The notes beneath the pieces were generated by a model, which worked only from the letters and a program-made list of their open reading frames with translations, ran no database searches and was not told the DNA's origin. A program made the position numbers and the translations under genes. From contig CAPBNZ010000021.1 of the NCBI GenBank assembly GCA_948585895.1, forward strand, positions 16,641-26,147: a DNA stretch of 9,507 bases, given 5' to 3'. Shown in pieces: positions 5,357 to 9,507 of this stretch (positions within the stretch are counted from its first letter, which is position 1; every line of letters begins with the position of its first letter). The stretch is from an uncultured Clostridia bacterium. GTDB lineage: Bacteria > Bacillota > Clostridia > TANB77 > CAG-508.

Positions 5357-5707
5357 ATGGCAAGAGTAAAAACAGCTAGAACAACAAGAGCAAGACATAA
5401 AAAAATATTAAAACAAGCAAAAGGATATTATGGTGCAAAGAGTTATAGATTTAGAAATGCAAATCAAGCAGTTATGAAATCTTTAGCATATGCCTATGTA
5501 GGAAGAAAAGATAAAAAAAGTAATTTTAGAAAATTATGGATAGCAAGAATTAATGCAGCAGCAAGAATGAATGGAACAACTTACAGTAAAATGATTGCAG
5601 GTCTTAAGAAAGCAAATGTTACAATTAATAGAAAAATGCTAGCAGAAATTGCTGTAACAGACCCAAAAGCATTTACAGAAATTGCAGAAGTAGCAAAAAA
5701 AGCATAA
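5357..5707 (+). CDS. rplT: 50S ribosomal protein L20
   Basis: A 116-residue protein matching bL20 over its full length: the basic N-terminal tail MARVKTARTTRARHKKILKQAKGYYGAKS, the FRKLWIARINAAAR helix and the C-terminal globular domain ending in AFTEIAEVAKKA. It starts at ATG after GGAAGGTG. L20 is needed for early 50S assembly and binds 23S rRNA. In Firmicutes it is also the repressor that acts on the infC leader, here 4261-4386. It is the last gene of the operon, followed by a strong terminator. Confidence 0.97.
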   Translation: MARVKTARTTRARHKKILKQAKGYYGAKSYRFRNANQAVMKSLAYAYVGRKDKKSNFRKLWIARINAAARMNGTTYSKMIAGLKKANVTINRKMLAEIAVTDPKAFTEIAEVAKKA

Positions 5708-5710
5708 TAA

Positions 5711-5745
5711 AATGACCAAAGGGATACACCCTATTGGTCATTTTT
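5711..5745. terminator. Bidirectional terminator between rplT and spoVAE
   Basis: Stem AATGACCAA (5711-5719) / TTGGTCATT (5734-5742), extended inward by AGGG/CCCT after one mismatch, with T5 on the plus side and a short T run on the minus side. It serves the convergent rplT and spoVA transcripts. The TAA of spoVAE (5744-5746) abuts it. Confidence 0.85.
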
Positions 5746-6136
5746 ATTGCTTTTTCATTTTAGGTTTTGAGATTAAAGAAGCTAGATACCCAAAGAAGAC
5801 AGCAGCAGCAATACCACCAGCAGCAGCTTTGACACCACCAGTAAAAGCACCTACTAACCCATTTTGTTGAACTGCTTCAATTGCACCCTTGGCAAGATTA
5901 TAACCAAAGCCAGTAAGAGGGACTGTAGCACCAGCACCAGCAAAATCTACCAAATACTGATAAATTCCTAGTCCACCAAGAATGGCACCAGCAGTAACAA
6001 ATATAACTAATATTTTGGCTGGGGTAAGTTTTGTTTTATCAATCAGGATTTGACCAATAATACAAATTATTCCACCAGTTACAAAACATTTTAGTAATAC
6101 CATCCAATCAAAAACATTAACCCAATTAACATTCAT
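5744..6136 (-). CDS. spoVAE: Stage V sporulation protein AE (SpoVAE/SpoVAEb type)
   Basis: A 130-residue very hydrophobic protein with about four membrane helices. It carries the hallmark segments of the SpoVAC/SpoVAE family: FVTGGIICIIGQILID at residues 19-34, the YLVDFAGAGATVPLTGFGYNLAKGA block and an Ala/Gly-rich C-terminal helix. Members sit in the forespore inner membrane and form part of the channel that moves Ca-dipicolinate into the spore during maturation and out at germination. It starts at ATG after GAAAGGAAAG and lies 51 nt downstream of spoVAD. That gap holds an 8-bp inverted repeat (AAGGATTT/AAATCCTT, 6157-6184) without a U-tract, so it is probably not a terminator. It is related in sequence to the spoVAC product encoded upstream. 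Confidence 0.9.
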   Translation of the reverse strand: MNVNWVNVFDWMVLLKCFVTGGIICIIGQILIDKTKLTPAKILVIFVTAGAILGGLGIYQYLVDFAGAGATVPLTGFGYNLAKGAIEAVQQNGLVGAFTGGVKAAAGGIAAAVFFGYLASLISKPKMKKQ

Positions 6137-6187
6137 AAAATTCTTTCCTTTCTAACAAGGATTTAAGGTCATTCAAAAATCCTTATT

Positions 6188-7189
6188 CTAAATTTCTATG
6201 CTTATTGCATGTGCAATGCCTGGAATAGATTCTCCTTGTTGAGAACTAGTGGAATTCATTAAAGCACCAGTTGCAATGAGTAGTATTTTTTTGAGTTTCT
6301 TTTCTTTTAATTGGTTAAATAAATAACCAGAAAATACAGTTCCGCAACAAGCACAACCACTACCTCCTGAGTGAGTATCTTGTGCATTTTTATCAAAGAT
6401 TAGGACACCACAATCATTGTAATTAGTTTTAATATTGTAACCTTGTGATTTGGCGATATCAATTGCAATTTCTTTTCCAACATGTCCTAGGTCACCACTA
6501 ATAATGGCATCGTAATAACTTGGATTTCGACCAGTGTCCAAAAAGTGAGTTATTAAAGTGTCAGCAAAAGCAGGAGCCATAGCAGCACCCATATTATTAG
6601 CATCTTTAATTCCCATGTCAACAATTTTTCCAGGGGTAATATGTGTGATAAAAGGACCTTGTCCATTTTTGGTTAAAATAGTTGCACCTGAACCAGTAAC
6701 TGTCCATTGACTTGTAGGAGGTCTTTGATTCCCTAATTCTAGGGGAAACCTAAACTGTTTTTCAGCACTACAAAAGTGGCTAGAGGTGGCACATAATACA
6801 TTACTAGCAAAACTTTCTATAGCCATAGCTCCTAAACACATAGATTCTACAAAAGTAGAGCAAGCACCGAAAACACCAAAAAATGGAATACTTAGTTCTC
6901 TTAGACCAAAGCTAGAAGAGATACATTGATTTAGTAAATCACCTGCGAACATACAGTCAATTTCACTTGCAGGTACGCCAGATTTAGAAATAACAGTATT
7001 TACTGTTTCTTTTATAATTTTACTTTCTGCTTTTTCCCAAGTCTTTTCACCCCAAAATTCGTCATCTAAAGTTTGGTCAAAATATTTAGCCAAAGGACCT
7101 TCTGCTTCTTTAGGACCAACAATAGAAGCACAATCTAAAATAGTTGGTGGGGTATTAAATTTTATAGTTTGTTTTCCTAATTTTTCCAA
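6188..7189 (-). CDS. spoVAD: Stage V sporulation protein AD, dipicolinate-binding
   Basis: A 333-residue soluble protein with the thiolase/KAS III-like fold of SpoVAD, close to the roughly 338 residues of the Bacillus protein. Visible landmarks are the N-terminal TPPTILDCASIVGPKEAEGPL, C110 in FGACSTF at the thiolase nucleophile position, the GKIVDMGIKDANNMGAAMAPA block and the GGSGCACC loop near the C-terminus. In Bacillus, SpoVAD binds dipicolinic acid at the forespore membrane and feeds it to the SpoVAC/AE channel. Translation starts at a TTG, supported by AAGGAG about 9 nt upstream; no in-frame ATG has a better site. It is the middle gene of the C-D-E set. Confidence 0.95.
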   Translation of the reverse strand: MEKLGKQTIKFNTPPTILDCASIVGPKEAEGPLAKYFDQTLDDEFWGEKTWEKAESKIIKETVNTVISKSGVPASEIDCMFAGDLLNQCISSSFGLRELSIPFFGVFGACSTFVESMCLGAMAIESFASNVLCATSSHFCSAEKQFRFPLELGNQRPPTSQWTVTGSGATILTKNGQGPFITHITPGKIVDMGIKDANNMGAAMAPAFADTLITHFLDTGRNPSYYDAIISGDLGHVGKEIAIDIAKSQGYNIKTNYNDCGVLIFDKNAQDTHSGGSGCACCGTVFSGYLFNQLKEKKLKKILLIATGALMNSTSSQQGESIPGIAHAISIEI

Positions 7190-7243
7190 AATATCATCTC
7201 CTTATCAAAAATGTCTTCCTCGGTTTTATCTAATCGAGAGAGC

Positions 7244-7708
7244 TTAAACCAAAGTCATACTCTGTGTATTAAATATTAAAAATACAATTCCAACTAAAAT
7301 AGAGGCAGAAATACCAAATACTAAAACAGGTCCAGCAACGGTAAACATTTTTCCACCAACACCCATAACATAACCTTCTGATTTATATTCCATGGCAGGA
7401 GATACAATTGAATTGGCAAACCCTGTGATTGGAATTAAAGAACCAGCACCAGCAAATTTTCCTATTTTATTAAATAAATTTAATCCTGTTAAAAAGGCTG
7501 AGATACCAATTAATAAAATGGAAACAATTGTACCTGAAGTTTGTGTATCAAATCCTCTTTCCTTACATATATTAAGTATAACTTGCCCAATTGTACAAAT
7601 TAATCCACCCACCCAAAATGCGTTAAAGCAATTCTTTAAAAGTGGAGAGTTGGGAGACTTTTTATCTACATAATCTTGATAAGTTTGTTTTGTTTCTAAT
7701 GGATTCAT
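7244..7708 (-). CDS. spoVAC: Stage V sporulation protein AC
   Basis: A 154-residue membrane protein, complete. A short polar N-terminus (MNPLETKQTYQDYVDKKSPN) is followed by four or five membrane helices. It has the family motifs AFWVGGLICTIGQVI (about residues 30-44), IGKFAGAGSLIPITGFANSI, and the YVMGVGGKMFTVAGPVLVFG segment. SpoVAC acts in the forespore inner membrane as a mechanosensitive-type channel component for Ca-dipicolinate. The start has TAGGAGGT 4 nt upstream. It follows the dodecin-like gene by only 9 nt, so they are co-transcribed. Only the C, D and E genes are present here; the spoVAA, AB, AEa and AF genes of Bacillus are not. Confidence 0.95.
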   Translation of the reverse strand: MNPLETKQTYQDYVDKKSPNSPLLKNCFNAFWVGGLICTIGQVILNICKERGFDTQTSGTIVSILLIGISAFLTGLNLFNKIGKFAGAGSLIPITGFANSIVSPAMEYKSEGYVMGVGGKMFTVAGPVLVFGISASILVGIVFLIFNTQSMTLV

Positions 7709-7717
7709 ACATACCTC

Positions 7718-7939
7718 CTAATTATTTTTATTTCTATTTAAATCAAGTGTAAAACTGATATCTAAGTCAACAAAATATTCTAGAATCTTATCACCATCAA
7801 TAGTAGCACGTTGTTCTAAAATTTTAACTTCTGATAAATAATCAATTGTTTTAGAAGCTTCTGCAATTGCTTTTATAATGGCATCTTTCCAAGAAACATT
7901 AGAATTGCCAGTTATTATTAAGTGCTTTTTTATATCCAT
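7718..7939 (-). CDS. Dodecin-family small protein, first gene of the spoVA operon
   Basis: A 73-residue protein with the dodecin pattern: a first strand KHLIITGNS, the helix SWKDAIIKAIAEASKTI, then strands YLSEVKILEQRATIDGDKILEYFVDLDISFTL. Dodecins are about 70 residues and assemble into hollow dodecamers. In other organisms they bind and store flavins; some related proteins bind metal or other small molecules. The aromatic residue that stacks flavin in halophilic dodecins is not obvious here, so the ligand is open. It begins at ATG after TTAGGAGGT and precedes spoVAC by 9 nt, which suggests forespore expression and a role linked to spore maturation. That role is inferred from the operon only. 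Confidence 0.8.
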   Translation of the reverse strand: MDIKKHLIITGNSNVSWKDAIIKAIAEASKTIDYLSEVKILEQRATIDGDKILEYFVDLDISFTLDLNRNKNN

Positions 7940-8025
7940 AATTAACCTCCTAATTATCTTTTAAAAGTATGTTTTCCAGAAGATAGAAAAAATATACAAA
8001 AGAAGTAGAAAAATTCATTAAAAAA

Positions 8026-8054
8026 TTATATAATCTCATAAAAAGATATCATTC
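8026..8054 (-). promoter_or_regulatory. Candidate forespore (sigma-G/F) promoter for the dodecin-spoVA operon
   Basis: On the minus strand GAATG (8054-8050) fits the GHATR -35 of sigma-G, and 17 nt on TATATAA (8032-8026) fits CATNHTA at five of seven positions. The predicted transcript starts about 80 nt before the dodecin-like start. The same bases contain a TATAAT, so a sigma-A reading cannot be excluded. The spoVA genes are known sigma-G targets, which is the main reason to favour this. Confidence 0.3.
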
Positions 8055-8081
8055 TGATACAAAATAGTTAATGCTGTCAAT

Positions 8082-8114
8082 TTAAAGTGTAATCTATTGT
8101 TTATTGCACTTTAA
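8082..8114. repeat. 12-bp inverted repeat in the divergent spoVA/rsmB intergenic region
   Basis: TTAAAGTGTAAT (8082-8093) and ATTGCACTTTAA (8103-8114) pair over 12 bp with one G-U/mismatch around a 9-nt spacer. There is no T-run on either side, so it is not a terminator. A TTGACA on the minus strand (8080-8075) abuts it. It may be an operator or a structured 5' region; nothing more can be read. Confidence 0.4.
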
Positions 8115-8152
8115 GTGATAACATGGATAAAATTAGAAGAAGGAGAAAAAAT

Positions 8153-9457
8153 ATGATGGATAAAGCTAGAGAAATAGCACTAATGGTACTTTATAATATT
8201 GATAAGAAAGATGCTTATTCTAACCTTGCTTTAGATGAAGCATTAAAACAAGCCAAAAGCGATAAAAAAGAGATTCAGTCAAGAGACATTGGCTTTATTT
8301 CTGAAATAGTATATGGAACTGTTTCTTGGAAATTAACAATAGATGAAATTATTAAAAAGCATTCAAATATAAGGATTAAGAAGATATCCCCATGGATTTT
8401 AAATATTTTGAGAATGAGCATTTATCAAATTATATTTTTAGATAAAGTTCCTAAATCAGCAGCTGTAAATGAGGGGGTAAATTTAGCAAAACGATATGGT
8501 CATAGGGCAAGTAGTAATTTTGTAAATGCTATTCTTAGAAAAGTGGAGAAGAAGGATTATGAAGATTTTTTTTCAATAGAAAGTGATATGGATAGAATTT
8601 CTAAAACAACTTCTATGCCAATATGGATAGTAGAGGAATTAGCAAAACAAAATGAGATAAAAAAAGTAGAGGAAATTTGTGAAGCGTCTAATTTAAAACC
8701 TAAATTGTATATTCGAGTAAATTATTTAAAAACAGACAGGCAGACACTAAAGAAAGAATTAGAAAAGCAAAGTATAAAAGTAACAGAAGTGGAAAATGAA
8801 AAGTTCTTGATTGTAGAAGGGGCTAAAAATATAGAGAAATTAAAAAGCTTTCAAGAAGGCTGGTTTTCGATTCAAGACGAAGCGGCAGGTCTGATACCAG
8901 AACAATTGAAACCACAATCTAATCAAAAAGTATTAGATGCTTGTAGTAGTCCAGGAGGCAAAACAACTTATATGGCAGAGCTAATGAAAAATCAGGGAGA
9001 AATTAAGGCATGGGATATCCATGAACATAGAGTGAAATTAGTAGATAAAGCAGCCAATAGATTGGGAATTACGATAATTCAGACAGAAGAAAAAGATGCT
9101 TCTATTTATGACCCTCAATATTACGAGTATTTTGATAAAGTTCTTTTAGATGTACCATGCTTAGGAATTGGTGTGATAAAAAGAAAACCAGATATTAAGT
9201 GGAAAAAAAAGAAGGAAGATATAGAAAAAATAACAACCATTCAGAAAGCGATATTAGAAAATTGTGCTAAATATTTAAAAGATAAAGGAGAATTGGTATA
9301 TTCTACTTGTAGTATTTTGCAGGAAGAAAACGACAAAATAATACAAGATTTTGTAAAAAATAACAAAGATTTTAAAATAGTAGAAAATTTACAAATTTAC
9401 CAAAACGAAAAAACAGATGGTTTTTTTATTTGTAAAATGCAAAAAAATAAGACATAG
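8153..9457 (+). CDS. rsmB: 16S rRNA (cytosine-C5)-methyltransferase RsmB
   Basis: The ATG at 8153 is 7 nt after AAGGAG and gives 434 residues, the usual RsmB size; the in-frame ATG at 8123 has no ribosome site. The N-terminal third is a NusB-like RNA-binding domain (AREIALMVLYNI..., DIGFISEIVYGTV, SPWILNILRMSIYQI). The C-terminal part is a Rossmann methyltransferase: SAM-binding VLDACSSPGGKT (residues 260-271), motif IV DVPCLGIG with C336, and motif VI STCS with the catalytic C386. The enzyme transfers a methyl group from S-adenosylmethionine to C967 (E. coli numbering) of 16S rRNA in the 30S decoding region. SSPGGK and PCLG replace the common AAPGGK and PCSG, mild variations that keep the catalytic cysteines. 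It is divergent from the spoVA operon. Only 50 nt follow, with no gene and no convincing terminator. Confidence 0.95.
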   Translation: MMDKAREIALMVLYNIDKKDAYSNLALDEALKQAKSDKKEIQSRDIGFISEIVYGTVSWKLTIDEIIKKHSNIRIKKISPWILNILRMSIYQIIFLDKVPKSAAVNEGVNLAKRYGHRASSNFVNAILRKVEKKDYEDFFSIESDMDRISKTTSMPIWIVEELAKQNEIKKVEEICEASNLKPKLYIRVNYLKTDRQTLKKELEKQSIKVTEVENEKFLIVEGAKNIEKLKSFQEGWFSIQDEAAGLIPEQLKPQSNQKVLDACSSPGGKTTYMAELMKNQGEIKAWDIHEHRVKLVDKAANRLGITIIQTEEKDASIYDPQYYEYFDKVLLDVPCLGIGVIKRKPDIKWKKKKEDIEKITTIQKAILENCAKYLKDKGELVYSTCSILQEENDKIIQDFVKNNKDFKIVENLQIYQNEKTDGFFICKMQKNKT

Positions 9458-9507
9458 AAGAGTATTACAAAAAGATTACGTTTTTGTTACAAGTATATTA
9501 AATATAT

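Noticed and set aside
7392..7673. 93-codon plus-strand frame antisense to spoVAC
   Set aside because: It mirrors a conserved spoVAC region, has no ribosome site, and its composition follows from the opposite strand.
7960..7966. CATACTT on the minus strand as a sigma-G -10 box for the dodecin gene
   Set aside because: The only -35-like sequence (TGTATA) is 21 nt away, too far for sigma-G, and the site would leave almost no room before the ribosome binding site.
9467..9487. ACAAAAA/TTTTTGT hairpin after rsmB as a terminator
   Set aside because: The stem is short and nearly all A-T, and no T-run follows. It may just be AT-rich intergenic DNA at the window edge.

Overview
The window comes from a low-GC, endospore-forming Gram-positive bacterium, most likely a gut-type member of the Clostridia. 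The base composition is AT-rich with A-ending codons. The ribosome binding sites are strong AAGGAGG types, the sigma-A promoters are close to consensus, infC-rpmI-rplT carries a Firmicutes L20-type attenuator leader, and a spoVAC-spoVAD-spoVAE set is present.

Layout. (1) Positions 1-611 hold the 3' end of a Na+/Ca2+-exchanger-type cation transporter. (2) Positions 612-1048 are AT-rich. They hold a possible 61-residue membrane protein on the minus strand, with its own promoter and a palindrome over the -35 box, followed by a 126-bp element bounded by 16-bp inverted repeats. This element supplies the end of the next gene. (3) Positions 1049-4145 are the accessory part: an XRE-type regulator (minus), then on the plus strand a response regulator with a Spo0A-like output domain, two hairpin terminators, a 17-residue Trp-rich amphipathic peptide gene absent from ordinary ORF calls, another hairpin, and a multi-TM GHKL (AgrC-like) sensor kinase with its own promoter. 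(4) Positions 4226-5745 are the translation operon infC-rpmI-rplT with promoter, attenuator leader and final terminator; infC very probably starts at a non-canonical AUC codon. (5) Positions 5744-7939 (minus) are the forespore Ca-DPA uptake genes, read as dodecin-like protein, spoVAC, spoVAD, spoVAE. (6) Positions 8153-9457 (plus) are rsmB, a 16S rRNA m5C methyltransferase.

The most interesting part is region 3. It reads as a compact signalling module: a leaderless Trp-rich peptide as candidate signal, a peptide-receptor-type membrane kinase, and a Spo0A-like DNA-binding regulator in place of the LytTR regulator found in agr systems. A divergent XRE regulator lies beside it. No AgrB-like protease or dedicated exporter is visible. 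The role as a quorum or peptide-sensing system is inference from gene order, the translation signals of the peptide gene and the domain make-up. The remaining regions are conventional core genes.
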